Part shown: piece by piece, positions 11,257 to 23,781 of the stretch | Numbering within the stretch: position 1 is the first letter of the stretch | Layout of the letters: each line of letters starts with the position of its first letter | NCBI GenBank assembly: GCA_963580285.1 | Contig: OY757010.1 | Coordinates: 220,553,234 to 220,617,233, forward strand | Source of the DNA: Lucinisca nassula | Taxonomy: Eukaryota > Mollusca > Bivalvia > Lucinida > Lucinidae | Reading direction: 5' to 3' | Length of the DNA: 64,000 bases | Program-made: the position numbers and the translations under genes | The notes under the pieces: generated by a model | Told to the model about the DNA's origin: nothing | Databases searched by the model: none | Seen by the model: the letters and a program-made list of their open reading frames with translations, nothing else

Positions 11257-12390
11257 CTGAAAGGAACTCATTTTTTATTTTTATTAGATCCTCTAAGCGG
11301 TTTACCAGTACTAGTGTGTGGGCCGGATTCAGCTCTGCGTGGAAGCATCATGCAGCCCATATATTTCTTCAAGCCCATATGGGCGGGGCCAACCTTTTAT
11401 GAAGTGGAGGGGGTTGAGAATGTCCCCGGCACATCCCGGGTGTCTGTCCCCCAGTTTGGTGTCACTGAATGCAACTTATCACAAGGAACAAAAATATATT
11501 TCATTTAGGGGTTTGGATCTGTTAGGTTTCTGGAATATTGGGCCTGTTGTGAAAAGGAGGGTGGGGCATGGCCCAGGCACATCATGGGGGACCCCCAGGT
11601 TGGTGTCACTGAGTGCATCTTATCATAAGAGACAAGAATATATACGCTTTACAGGTGGTGATCTGAATGGTCTCTGAGATAAATGGCATTTTATGAAGTG
11701 GAGGGGGTGGGGCATGTCCCCGGCACATCCGGGGGGATCCCCACGTTGGTGTCACTTAATGCATCTTATCATAAGGAACAAGAATATATATTGTTTAGGG
11801 GTGGGGATCTGTAAGGTTTCTGAGATATAAGGAATTTTATGAAGTACTTGGGGCGGGGAATGGCCCCGGCACAAATAACAGGCCCCTCAGGTTGACATAG
11901 AAGCATTTTGCTGTGAGAAGTTTACTAAAGGAACATTTCTATGAAAGTTTTGTCAAAATATCTGCAAAGGCTTTGTAGTTAATGCCATTCTTTAATTTTC
12001 CCCATTATAAGTCTATGGAAAATCTAAGTTTCCATAGCAACCAAACTAAAGAGCCGAATTTCATAGAAAAACACAAAACCTGTAAAGGCAAATATGGTGA
12101 ATATTTTTATAAACTCTCAGCCTCATAGAGCATACGGTTTCTGAGGAGATGATTTTTAAGTATTTTTTTTCTATTTTTTTAAATTTGGTTTCCATGGCAA
12201 CCAATACAAATGAGCAGTAGGCCTAAAATCATATGGCAAATAGTAGATTGCCTAAGGAATATTTCTATGAAAGTTTTGTCAAAATATCTGCAGCGGCTTG
12301 GCAGTAAATGCCATTTTTCAATTTTCCCCATTATAATTCTGTGGAAAATCTAAGTTGCCATAGCAACCAAACTCAAGAGCCGAATTTCAT

Positions 12391-14420
12391 ACAAGAGGGC
12401 CATGATGGCCCTGAATCGCTCACCTGATCCATAGTGTAACAAGTGGGCCCCAGAGAGGGTCATTATTGGCCGCAGGGCTTTAATGTGCATAATGCTGAGG
12501 GAGGTCTTAAAGGTGAAACTTCATACCAAACACCAACAAATGCTATAATATGAACAATCTTGGCAAAGGACCACTGGATGAAGCAACACACCAAATATCA
12601 AGGACCTGGGCCTTGCGGTTTCAGAAGAAGATATTTTAAAGATATTCCTTTGCATCGGGGCAGTATAAGTCTATGTAAAACCAAAGGGCCCCGGGCTGGG
12701 GACATTTGTGGCCCCAGAGTTATAATTTGAATAAGCTTGGTAGAAGTCCACTAGATGAAGCTCCATACCAAATATCAAAGACATGGGCCTTGCAGTTTCA
12801 GAGATGAAGATTTTTAAAGATTTCCCTTTATAAGTCTATGAAAAACCAAAGGGTATCAGGGCGGCGACATTTTTGGCCCCAGGGCTATAATTTGAACAAT
12901 CTTGATAGAGGTCCACTTGGTGAAATTTCATACCAAATATCAAAGTCTTAGGCCGTGCAGTTTCAGAGAAGAAGATTTTTTAAGATTTTCTCTATATAAG
13001 TCTATGTAAAACCAAATGGCCCCAGAGGGGGGACATTTTTGGTCTCAGGGCTATAATTTGAACAATCTTGATAGAGGTCCACTAGATGAAGCTTCATACA
13101 AAATATCAAAGACCTAGGCTTTGTGGTTTCAGAGAAGAAGATTTTTAAAGATTATCCCTATATAAGCCTATGTAAAACCAAAAGACCCCGGAGCAGGGGC
13201 ATTTTTGGCCCCAGGGCTATAATTTGAACAATCTTGGTAGAGGTCCATTAGATGAAGATTCATACTAAATATCAAAGTCCTGGGCCTTGCGGTTTCAGAG
13301 AAGAAGATTTTTAAATATTATCCCTGTATAAGCCAATGTAAAACAAAAGGGCCCCGGGGCGGGGGCATTTTTGGCCCCAGCACTATAATTTGAATAATCT
13401 TGGTATGGGTCCTATAGATGAAGCTTCATACCAAATATCAAAGACCTAGGTCTTGTGGTTTCAGAGAAGAAGATTTTTAAAGATTTTCCCTATATAAGTC
13501 TATGTAAAACCAAAGGGCCCCGGAGCCGGGGCATTTTTGGCCCAAGGGCTATAATTTGAACAATCTTGGTAGAGGTCCATTAGATGAAGCTTTATACCAA
13601 ATATCAAAGACCTAGGCCTTGTGGTTTCAGAGAAGAAGATTTTTAAAGATTATCCCTATATAAGTCCATGTTAAACCAAAGGGCGATGGAGCGGGGCATT
13701 TTTTGCCCAAGGGCTATAATTTGAACATTCTTGGTAGAGGTCCATTGGATGAAGCTTCATACCAAATATCAAATTCCTGGGCCTTGCGGTTTCAGAGAAG
13801 TAGATTTTTAAAGATTTTACAAATATAAGCCTATGTAAAACCAAAGGGCCCCGGGGCGGGGGCATTTTGTGCTCCAGCACTATAATTTGAACAATCTTGG
13901 TAGGGGTCCATTAGATGAAGCTTCATACCAAATATCAAAGACCTGGGCCTTGTGGTTTCAGAGAAGAAGATTTTTCAAGGTTTTCCAAATATAAGCCTAT
14001 GTAAAACCAAAGGGCCCCGGGGCGGGGGCATTTTGTGCTCCAGCACTATAATTTGAACAATCTTGGTAGGGGTCCACTAGATGAAGCTTCATACCAAATA
14101 TCAAAGACCTGGGCCTTGTGGTTCCAGAGAAGAAGATTTTTTAAGTTTTCAGTGAAAAAAATCTATTTTTGGCTCCTGTGACCTAGATGTACAACGGACC
14201 GGAACCATTTGAACAACTTTAAAAGGGGACCACCTAAGGATCATTCCTGTGAAGTTTGGTCAAAATCCGATCAGTGGTTTAGGAGGAGATGTCGTTTGAA
14301 GAAATTGTTTACGCACGCACGGACGCACGCACGCACGCACGGACGCACGCACGCACGACGGACGACGGACAAAAAGTGATCCCAAAAGCTCACCTCGTCA
14401 CTACGTGACGGTGAGCTAAA
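12391..14420 (+). mobile_element. Pearl-like element, complete, inserted in a ~370-bp unit
   Basis: The left end ACAAGAGGGCCATGATGGCC and right end GTGAGCTAAAA are both present. The host repeat unit continues across the insertion (CGAATTTCAT before, AAAACCTGTAAAGGC after). Inside are about nine tandem units of about 168 bp, a (ACGC/ACGG) microsatellite at 14308-14370 and a terminal hairpin (CTCACCTCGTCAC / GTGACGGTGAG). This is the layout described for pearl elements of oysters and arcid clams. No protein coded. Confidence 0.75.
12640..14150 (+). repeat. ~168-bp tandem array in the pearl-like element
   Basis: Each unit has ATAATTTGAACAATCTTGG, GATGAAGCTTCATACCAAAT, GGTTTCAGAGAAGAAGATTT and TAAGTCTATGTAAAACCAAA. 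About nine units run from 12725 to 14047, with spacings near 160-170. Confidence 0.9.
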
Positions 14421-16093
14421 AAAATCAAAACCTGTAAAGGCAAATATGTTGAATATTTTCATAAACTCTCAGCCTCATAGAGCATACGGTTTCTGAGGAG
14501 ATGATTTTTTAAGTTTTTTTTTTTTCCATTTTTTTTTCAATTTGGTTTCCATAGCAACCAATACAAATGGGCAGTAGGCCTAAAATCATGTGGCAGATAG
14601 TAGATTGCCTAAGGAATATTTTTATGAAAGTTTTGTCAAAATATCTGCAGCTGCTTGGCAGTAAATGCCATTTTTCAATTTTCCCCATTATAAGTCTATG
14701 GAAACTCTAAGTTGCCATAGCAACCAAACTAATGAGCCGAGTTTCATAAAAAAACACAAACGTTCAATCCCCCAACCCAAGGATGCTACAGATGAAATTT
14801 GGGCCCAATCGGCCTAGCGGCTTCAGTGGAGATGTCGTTTAATAGTGTTGACGTCACCAGACGCAGACGCAGACGACGGACAACTGCCTATCCTGTAAGC
14901 TCCCCCGGATCCTTCGGCTCTTGTGAGCTAAAAAAATGAACAGTAGGCCTAAACTCATATGGCAGATAGAAAATTGCCTAAGTATTATTTCTATTAAAGT
15001 TTTGTCAAAATATCTGCAGAGGTTTGGCAGTAAATGCCATGTTTCAATTTTCCCCATTATAAGTCTATGGAAATTATAAGTTGCCATAGCAACCAAACTA
15101 ATGAGCCGATTTTTATAAAAAACACAAACTGTCAATCCCCCAGGCCAAGGATGCTACAGATAAAATTTGGGCCTAGTCAGCCCAGTGGCTTCAGAGAAGA
15201 TGTCATTTGAAAGCGTTGACGCAGACGCCGCAGACGACGACGGATAACTGCCTATCCTATAAGCTCCTCCAGAGCCTTCAGCTCTGGTGAGCTAAAACAC
15301 AAAACCCATAAAAGCATATATGGTGAATATTTCCATAAACTCTCAGCCTCATAGAGCGTACGGTTTCTAAGGAAATGATTTTTGAAAGTATTTTGTTTTT
15401 CTATTTATTTTTTTTTTTCATTTTGGTTTCCCTGGCAACGAATAGAAATGAGCAGTAGGCCTAAAATCATATGACAGATAGAAGATTGCCTAAGGAACCC
15501 TTCTATGAAAGTTTAGTCAAACTATTTGCAAAGGCTTGGCAGTTAAGGCCGTTTTTCAATTTCCCCCCTTATAAGTCTATGGAAAATCTAAGTTGCCAAA
15601 GCAACCAAACTTAAGAGCCAAATTTCATAAAAAACACAAAACTTGTAAAGGCAAATATGGTGAATATTTCCATAAACTATAAGCCTCATAGAGCATACGG
15701 TTTCTGAGGAGATGATTTTTTAAGTATTTTTTTTTCTATTTTTTTTTCATTTTGGTTTCCATGGCAACCAGCCAAAATAAGCAATAGGCCTAAAATCATA
15801 TGGCAGATGAGAGATTGCTTAAGGAACATTTCTATGAAAGTTGTGTCAAAATATCTGAAAAGGCTTGGCAGTTAATGCCATTTTTCTATTTTCCCCATTA
15901 TAAGTCTATGGAAAATCTAAGCTGCCATAGCAACCAACCTCAAGAGCCGAATTTCACAAAAAACACAAAACCTGTAAAGGCAAATATGGTGAATATGTTC
16001 AAAAAGTCTCTGCCTCCTAGAGCATATGGAGATGATTTTTTAAGTATTTTTTTTCTATTTTTTTTTTGCATTTTGGTTTCCATGGCAACCAAT

Positions 16094-16729
16094 AACAAGA
16101 TGTGTTTGTGAAACACTGATGCCCCCGGACAGCGCATGTTAAATATGAAAGCAGTATCACTAAGCAATCAAAAGGTATGGCCAATGTTCAAGTCTTAAAA
16201 AAATAGGTCAAGGTCACAAGGTAAAAAATTATGGGATTGTTGAAAAGGTCTTGTGACATAGTATGCACATGTGAAATATGAAAGCCCTATCACTTACCAA
16301 TCGAAAGTTATGGCCAATGTTAAAGTTTTTAAAAAGTAGGTCAAACATCACGGTCAAGGTCACAAGGTCAAAAATTATGGTACCACTAGAAAGGTCTTGT
16401 GACAAGGAATGCACATGTGAAATATGAAAGCCCTATCACTTACCAATCGAAAGTTATGGACAATGTTAATGTTTTTAAAACTTTTGAATAAAATAGGTCA
16501 AAGGTCAAGTTCAAGGTCACGAGATCAAAAATTATGGTACCACTGGAAAGGTCTTGTGATAAGGTATACACATGTGAAGTATGAAAGCTGTACCACTTAC
16601 CATTCAAAAGTTATGCCCAATGTTAAAGTTTTTGCAGACGGACAAACGGACAAACGGACAAACAGACAAACAGACGGACAGACCAAAAACTATATGCCCC
16701 CCAGAATCTTAGATTCCGGGGGCATAAAA
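16094..16729 (+). mobile_element. Small pearl-like element with different ends
   Basis: Left end ACAAGATGTGTTTGTGAAAC; right end a hairpin of AATCTTAGATT flanked by CCCCCC and GGGGGC, then ATAAAA. Inside are 3-4 units of about 128 bp (CACATGTGAAATATGAAAGC, AAAATTATGGTACCACT) and a GGACAAAC microsatellite at 16636-16680. The host unit sequence (CCAATA before, ATGAGCAGTAGGCC after) is continuous around it. Confidence 0.75.
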
Positions 16730-17123
16730 ATGAGCAGTAGGCCTAAAATCATATGGCAGATAGTAGATTGCCTAAAGAACATTTCTATTAAAGTTTTGTC
16801 AACATATCTAAAGAGGCTTGGCAGTAAATGCCATTTTGCAAATGTCCCCATTATAAGTCTATGGAAACTCTAAGTTGCCATATTAACCAAACTAAAGAGC
16901 CGATTTTCATAAAAAACACAAATTTTCAATCACCCAGCCCAAGAATGCTACAGATAAAATTTGGGCCCAATGGCTTCAGAGGAGATGGTGTTTGAAAGTG
17001 TTGACGCAGACGACGCAGACGCAGACGATGCAGACGACGCAGACGCAGACGACGCCGCAGACGACGACGGACAACTGCCTATCCTATAAGCTCCCACGGA
17101 GCCTTCGGCTCTGGTGAGCTAAA

Positions 17124-17395
17124 AAGGAAGAAGGCAATGATCAGGAATCGATACAATTAACCCACAGCTCCCATCAGAGACACCAAAGGGAAAGAAGCAC
17201 AAACATGAAACAACTAAACCCTAATGGAAACATCAATAGCGGAAAGCCAAAAGGACAGTTACTTTCCCACAAAATGTCCAATTGGCTGTCCAAAACAAAA
17301 TAATATAAGCGATACACACACTCAAAGATAATCCATAACAAAAATAAACCGCGACAGAAGAACCGCCTTGGAACGGTCAGTGAAACGAATTCCAT
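17124..17395. repeat. Repeat G, copy 1
   Basis: Shares GATCAGGAATCGATACAATT, ACACCAAAGGGAAAGAA, GACAGTTACTTTCCCACAAA and CAGAAGAACCGCCTT with 33857-34132, 50700-50975 and (reversed) 37733-37971. Non-coding. The superfamily is not known. Confidence 0.8.
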
Positions 17396-17471
17396 ATTTG
17401 CTTCTTTGGCGCTCTACAATATAGTAGTATTTGAATGTTTTCTCGTAAAAAGGTTGGTATTAATCCCGTTT

Positions 17472-17720
17472 TATCACCAAAACACGCCTATATGGTTTTC
17501 ACCCCCTCGAACCCCACTTTCATATAGAAAAACTGGGATTTACAGGGGTAAACATTATTTTTCTTATTTCTGCTCTAAAATATCGAGGCGGTTCTAACGT
17601 GTACCCACCATCTATATTTTGAGCAGGAATAAGAAAAATATGACCATTGTTCATGATAAAATCTTCATTATTTCGTCGAAAAATATTACTATGTATTTAT
17701 ATAGGCGTGTTTTCGTAATA
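17472..17720 (+). mobile_element. MITE H, full length but with a shortened palindrome
   Basis: Outer ends ATCACCAAAACACGCC and GGCGTGTTTTCGTAAT are inverted. The central palindrome has lost most of its left half (goes from TAAAATAT directly to CGAGGCGGTTCTAACG). Confidence 0.75.
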
Positions 17721-19118
17721 TTAAGATTGTTTGCTCTTTTGTCATCAAATATGATGTTGAAAAAAAAGAGAAGATTTTTCGACTTATCAACTCTTTTTTC
17801 TTTTTCGGCATGTTAACAAAAACATACTGAATGTTTAGGCCCATCGATGATTTGAAAAACTCGGCCCTTACATCACGTGAACAAGTCTGTTAAATGAACA
17901 CCCCTACACTCCACATTATATAGAGATAACTTGGGTTTTACTTGGGTAAACATAATGTTTGAAAGTTGATTTTTAAAATCGAATTTCTATGTCAACACAT
18001 TTCTACTTCAGGTACTGGGCCGCGTTACTCCACTTACGCTACTCGTTCGCTGCATAAAATATTCCAAAGGAACTCTTGAGAAATAATTTTTGGAACGTCT
18101 TTCAAAATATTGCATTTTTCGAGACTAAGTAAGTTAATTGTATCAATTCCTGATCTTTGTTTTACTTCTACTTTATACGGATTGAAAAAAAATGGCACAG
18201 AAAGACTAATTCTGAAAAGAAAACAATACTCTGGGACTATTTTCCTACGCGCTTATGCAACTAATTTGAGATTTTACTCTTTCGACCGTGGGTTTCTGAA
18301 CAGGACTCTTCTCGCCTTACATATATTCTTATAGAAAGGGATTACTGAGTAGTTCACTGACATGATAGCAAACAGTGTACATGTAGATTCTGGCGAGACG
18401 TGCTAGCTACGTGCCTCTCATCAGGATCTGCAAGGTTTGAATAGATACAGTGTATTTCTACATCGGTGTCTGCACCGGTCTGGGTTAGCTCGCTTCTCTG
18501 TGTTTATCTGTGGCCAACTAAACTACCCTTTACTGACCGACATCGAACTGTTATTCACCTGCTTTCGAGAGCTCCAATTACAAATTATGTGTCGTTTAAG
18601 GCTTTAAGCTGTGAGTTTGAAATCAAGTTCCGTACTGTTAGCAAATAGTGAAGACACCGATCAGACGCTACATTCTGTGGCCTCTAATCTGTGTTTCCGA
18701 ATGTCCAAGTATTGAAACAATTGACTTGTTTGGGTTAATGTACAGGTTCGAATGAACGTATTTTAATTCGCCTTGGGTAGACAGTCTGAACTTCGCTAAA
18801 CGTGGCGTCTGATTAGGGTTATAATGTCTAAATCAAATGGTTTAAAAATGATCTTTGTTTTCTTTGGCAAGTTATTCTCCTCTTTAAGTCCCTACGCCAG
18901 AAGGAACACAGCTCCGAGCGGCTGCACAACATATGTGCATCTTCGTATCAACGTGACGTTGATGCGACGCTGCTAAGACATCGTGTTCCCGCTAGGAGAA
19001 CTTCTATGCAAGATTATTAGCAGATGATACAAGCACAGAATGTACTGAGCTTATTTATAAATTTATGGTTTTACCATGAAGAAATTAGTACACGTTTATC
19101 TTAATTCCTTTCTTCCTT
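17721..19118. other. Unassigned DNA with scattered repeat remnants
   Basis: Contains a fragment of repeat G terminus near 18139-18172 (TTCCTGATCTTTGTTTTACT) and a J-like AAACAGTGTA piece near 18372. No exon was recognised. Confidence 0.4.
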
Positions 19119-19120
19119 TT

Positions 19121-21096
19121 TATCCCCCGACCGAACATGTTCGGGGGATATAGCGATCAGCCTGGCGTCCGTCTGTCCGTCCGTCCGTAGACGCAACCTT
19201 GTGATGGCCATAACTCCTATACCCTTTGAGATTCATTGATGGTTATTGGCACAATTGTTCACAAGGCCGAGACGGCGTGTCATGCGCAAGAACCAGAAGT
19301 CTGGATGCCACACTTTTTAGTTATCTCCCCTTCTAATAAAATAGAATGACTACTTTGTGATGGCTATAACTCCAATACTCTTTGAGATATATTGACGGTA
19401 CCTGGCACAGTTGTTCACAAGGCTAAGACGGCGTGTCATGCACAAGAACCTGAATTCTGGTTGCCATAGTTTTGGAGTTATCTCCCCTTCCAATAAAATA
19501 GAGTGACAACCTTGTGGTGGCCATAACTCCTATACCCTTTGAAATTCATAGATGGTTCTTGGCACAATTGTTCACAAGGCTGAGACGGCGTGTCATGCGC
19601 AAGAACCAGAACTCTGGATGTCATTTTTTTTTTTTTTTGGTTTTGGTTTTACGGCCCTTTCAAGATTATTTCACTCATATCGAGCCGAACGTTAATCAGA
19701 GGTGGGCGAAAACCGGAGTACCCGGAGAAAAACCACCTGACCTTCCGTTGCAGAACTTGGCGTCTCACATGTGACCCGAGCGAGGCTCGAACCACAGCGG
19801 TGAGAGACCTTATGATCAAGAGTCAGCGCTCTTAACCACTAGGCCACGGAGGCCCGTTTCTGGATGTCATACTTTTTTGTTATCTCCCCTTTTAATAAAA
19901 TAGAATGACTACTTTGTGATGGCCATAACTCCAATACCCTTTGAGTTATATTGATGGTACCTGGCATAGTTGTTCACAAGGCTGAGACGGCTTGTCATGC
20001 ACAATAACCACAACTCTGGTTCCCGTGGTTTTGGAGTTATATCCCCTTCCAATAAAATAGAGTGACAACCTTGTGATGGCCATAATTCTAATACCCTTTA
20101 ATATATATAGATGATACCTGGCACAGTTGTTCACAGGGCCGAGACGGTGTGTCATGCACAAGAACCACAACTCTGGGTGCCATGGTTTTTTAGTTATCTC
20201 CCCTTCCAATAATATAGAATCACTACCTTGTGATGGCCACATCTCCAACACTCTTTGAGATATATTGATGACACTTGGTACAGTTGTACATGCGGTTAAG
20301 CAGGTGTGCCACGTGCAAAAACCACAACTCTGGGTGCCCTGGTTTTTTAATTATCTCCCCTGACATTATAACCTCGTGATGGCCATAACTCCAATACCCT
20401 TTGAGATATATTGATGGTACTTGGCACAACTGTATACAACGTTGAGACGGCGCTTCATGCCTAAGAACCACAACTCTGGGTGCTATGATATTTGAGTTGT
20501 CTCCCCTTCCAATATAACAGTATGACAACCTTGTGATCATCGTACCTCCAATAGCCTTTTGAGACATATTGGTGGTACTTGACGAGATGTACATGAGGTT
20601 AAGCAGGTGTGTCATACTCAAGAATTACAACTCTGGGTGCTCTGTTTTTTTTTTGTTATCTCCCCTGGCAATATAACCGTGTTATGGCCATAACTCCAAC
20701 ACCCTTTGAGATATATTGAAGGAACTTGGCAAAGTTGTATACAAGGTACAGAAGGGATGCCATGTGCAAGAACCACACCTGTTGGTGCTGTGGTATTTGA
20801 GTTATCTACCCTTCCAATATAACAGTATGACCAGCTTGTAATCACCATATCTCCAATACCTTTTGAGACATATTGTTGGTACTTTGTACAGAAATACATG
20901 AGCTTAAGCAGGCATATCATGCGCAAGAACCACATTTCTGAGTGTCCTGGCTTTTTAGTTATCTCCCCTGTCAGTATAGTCTTGTGATGGTCATAACTGC
21001 AATACTTTTGTGATATATTGCTGGTTTAATTCTGGTGCACTTTCTATTGGTGAACAATCTTCTGAAGGCCGTATTGGCTTTTGGTCGGGGGATTGC
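19121..21096 (-). mobile_element. Pearl-like element, reversed, with ~157-bp tandem units
   Basis: The left end is a hairpin (CCCCCGACCGAACATGTTCG) followed by a GTCC/GTCT microsatellite at 19168-19190, i.e. the 3' features of pearl-like elements in reverse. About eleven units with CTTGTGATGGCCATAACTCC and GAGATATATTGATGGTAC follow. The opposite end is GGTCGGGGGAT at 21086-21096. A SINE at 19625-19858 interrupts the array. Confidence 0.7.
19625..19858 (-). mobile_element. tRNA-derived SINE D with target-site duplication
   Basis: On the - strand it begins GGCCTCCGTGGCCTAGTGG (A-box-like) and has GGTTCGAGCCTCG (B-box-like). It ends GGGCCGTAAAACC plus a poly-A tract. It is flanked by a perfect 12-bp duplication, TCTGGATGTCAT, at 19613-19624 and 19859-19870, inside a tandem unit. 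A second copy is at 61205-61414. Confidence 0.9.
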
Positions 21097-21127
21097 CATC
21101 TCTTCCGATGGCTATTTTTTCGTGGGG

Positions 21128-21483
<356 letters not shown>

Positions 21484-21654
21484 TACACTCTAAACAATCG
21501 ATGGATCTTTTTTTTTTTTTTCTTCGTCGAATTTTTTAACCCTCTGGGACCTTCTCAACAAAATATCTAGATAACTGCTTGATCTACGACTGACATTGTT
21601 ATAATAATAATTATTCCTCATAAAGCAACTTTCCTCAGTACTTTCAGTACTTTG

Positions 21655-22203
21655 ATTCTTATTTCTGCTCTAAGACATAGGTTGTGGGCACTCGATAGCC
21701 GGAACCGCCCCAATGAGGTGGTTCTAACGAGCACCCATAACCTATTTTTGCAGTATAAATAGGAAACATATCACGAATTTTCTTCAGAAAGTAGCCATTT
21801 TGGAGATGTGAAAAAATGCACCATGTTGCACGGATGCCATTTTCGGGTCGATTTGGATGGAGTGTTTATCAATCGACTCAATGTTACGAATTACACAGGC
21901 TTCTTGTCTGCTATTGTCCACGTGACTATCGCTGTTTATGTACAAAATCTAGACGGAAGCGCTGCCCCTCTTCCTGTGACGTCAGTGTTGTGTAACTGTA
22001 AAATGGGTGCTCGTGTACTGGGACATTCGCAAACAGTGTAAACCCAGACAAGACGTCCCAGAATGCCGCGTCTTCAATGATCAGTTTTCACGGTTTCCAA
22101 ACATCTTGTTTTAGGTCAAAATATAGATTGCGGGTACAGTTTTGAACCATATAAAAGTGGGGTTCAATGGGATCAAAAGTATAGGCGTGTTTTCGTGATA
22201 TGA
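21655..22203. mobile_element. MITE H, broken copy
   Basis: The palindrome region (TTATTTCTGCTCTAAGACAT ... CGAGCACCCATAACC) is at 21660-21750. A second H arm ending TATAGGCGTGTTTTCGTGAT lies at 22130-22203. In between is other DNA including a J hairpin half at 22027, so two partial copies are equally possible. Confidence 0.5.
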
Positions 22204-23380
22204 CGCGGTTCTTACTAGAGCATAAAAAAGAAAAGTACCACGAAAATTCCTCTGGAAAATATCATTCGTACTTACATGAAAGTCTGCGTTATCTTACACG
22301 TGTCATATATTACTAAAATCTCGTAAAATCACAAGGTCATGAAGATTACATAACACAAGGTCATGAAGATTATCATCTGTTTAAGGGGAATTCATACACA
22401 CGACAGTCGTCACTAGTTTTTAAAGGGAAAGGGAGGCGACTTTTTGTGGCAGCCTGTATGCTTTTCTATACAGTCAGCCCCTAGGAAAAAGTTCTTCTCC
22501 TCTTTGCTATAAAAGTAGTTCCCTATACATAGGGGACTGAAAATGTATGTTTACCCGGAGTGTGCCTAGAAGGGGATCTGGACCCATACAGTTTTATTTT
22601 AAGCCCTTCAGGCTTTGGGACCCACAGTATGCTGTAGAGCTGTATTACCAGGTTTTCTCGGAGTGTGCCTAGCTGGGGCTCTGAACCCAGAACAACGCTT
22701 AAGGCGTATTTAGTCTGTTCAAGGGATCTGAACCCAGATTATATTTTAGGCACTGCGATTTTACTGGGGTTTACATGGAGACACACAAAACTTTCGCCCC
22801 CTCTCATAATCTTTTTTTTTTATTTGAAGCGTCGGGGTTGGTACCGAGCTAAAGGGCTTCAAGTGTTAGTTTTGAAAACACAAAATTACTCCGTGTGTAT
22901 TGCCCAAAGTTTATCAAACAGTCATAAAATAATACTGTAGTAAGTCGTGTTCGCTGTGAATCCCCTACATTTCGACCATCTAACCAAATCTCTGGGTTCG
23001 TGACGGTAAAATAGCGCATTGAACGCCTTTTTCACTACCGTACGTTCAACATTTTTCCCGATTTTCCCCCAAACAATCCCACAGTGCACCGCTGTAAACA
23101 ATGCGTGACGTCATATAGTTTGAAGACTATTGCATTGCCGTTCCTCTTCAGGGAAATGCATATACTTTTCAGGGCCGTTCTATTTTAGTCACTCTTGGCA
23201 ATATAGGTCTACTCGTAATTTGCTTCTAATAGAATTCATCGAAATGTAACAGAAAATCCAATATATGTCTCACCCAACAACATGGCGAAGGTATTAACCC
23301 ATCAAAAGCCAGTCACAACTATTGCGGTCTGTTTTGTCGTCTGCCGGTTACCTTAAAAGTATGTTTTTTTTTTGTTTTTG
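22204..23380. other. Unassigned intergenic DNA
   Basis: No exon recognised. Contains two imperfect repeats of CGGAGTGTGCCTAG (22557 and 22659), each followed by an ATCTGGACCC/CTCTGAACCC-type motif, that may be relics of an unknown repeat. A TGACGTCA 8-mer occurs near 23106. Confidence 0.35.
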
Positions 23381-23432
23381 CGAACAGTGTGGACCCAGAT
23401 AAGACTTCCCTGTGGGACCACACTGTTTGCCT
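23381..23432. repeat. Hairpin of MITE family J (fragment)
   Basis: GCGAACAGTGTGGACCCAG faces CCACACTGTTTGCC around TAAGACTTCC. The flanking arms of the full MITE are absent. Confidence 0.6.
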
Positions 23433-23781
23433 GTATGCAAAAATATTTTTAAAAAGTTGGCCAAAAAAAATCAGCAGACGAGATAAGCAGACGACGTTTT
23501 TCTCGGCGTATTAAGGGTAAAGGTCGGCGACTTTTAACAGCGTATAACACACATTTAACCCCTGTTCTGCTGAGCCCGGATATGCCTGACGAAACAATCT
23601 GATCAGGATCTACATTAATTGTCATTCAGCTCATGAATTTGTTGCAATAATTTGTATCAAGTAATCTGATTGGTTGATAATCGGGATGGGTGAGGCATAT
23701 ATAAATATTCAGCAGGTCAAGGGTTATTTTACTTCTATGAAAACAGGGTAGATCCAGAAGTAGCTTTCTAATCAGAACGTA

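Larger units (their letters stand above)
10696..11396 (-). mobile_element. Repeat A (SINE-like) split by a ~400-bp insert
   Basis: The tail half lies at 10696-10887 and the 5' half at 11286-11396 (TAGATCCTCTAAGCGG to ATGGGCGGGGCC). Between them is foreign DNA bounded by a direct repeat (GGAACTCATTTTTGATTTTT near 10885 and GGAACTCATTTTTTATTTTT near 11263). That insert carries two exon-like cassettes on the - strand, listed separately. Confidence 0.85.
9690..11885 (+). repeat. ~135-bp tandem repeats, split by a SINE
   Basis: Units contain GGAACAAGAATATATATGG, GGGGATCTG, CCTTTTATGAAGTGGAGG and GGCACATCCCGGGGGACCC. The array runs 9690-10695, is interrupted by a repeat-A copy to 11396, then resumes to 11885. 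Units vary by substitutions and small indels, which suggests an old array. Confidence 0.8.
11886..17000 (+). repeat. Dispersed/tandem ~370-bp units of the pearl-like cluster
   Basis: Units share GGTTTCCATGGCAACCAATA, GAGCAGTAGGCCTAAAATCA, TTGCCTAAGGAA, AAGTTTTGTCAAAATATCTG, CCCCATTATAAGTCTATGGA and CAAATATGGTGAATATTTCC. They appear around 11900, 12240, 14440, 14560, 14940, 15300, 15430, 15780 and 16740, broken by the elements at 12391-14420 and 16094-16729. Confidence 0.8.
9182..17123 (+). mobile_element. Nested cluster of pearl-like / Helentron-associated-like elements
   Basis: The left end ACAAGAGGCCCATGGGCCAC opens a long element made of tandem repeat blocks and ending in a microsatellite (GACGCAGACGACG) plus a terminal hairpin (GGAGCC-TTC-GGCTC, then GTGAGCTAAAA). 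Such right ends occur three times, at 14923, 15287 and 17114. Pearl elements of bivalves and Helentron-associated elements are known for an internal tandem array, a tetranucleotide-type microsatellite and a 3' hairpin; the assignment rests on this architecture. No Rep/helicase frame is present. Other elements (10696, 12391, 16094) are inserted inside. Confidence 0.65.
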
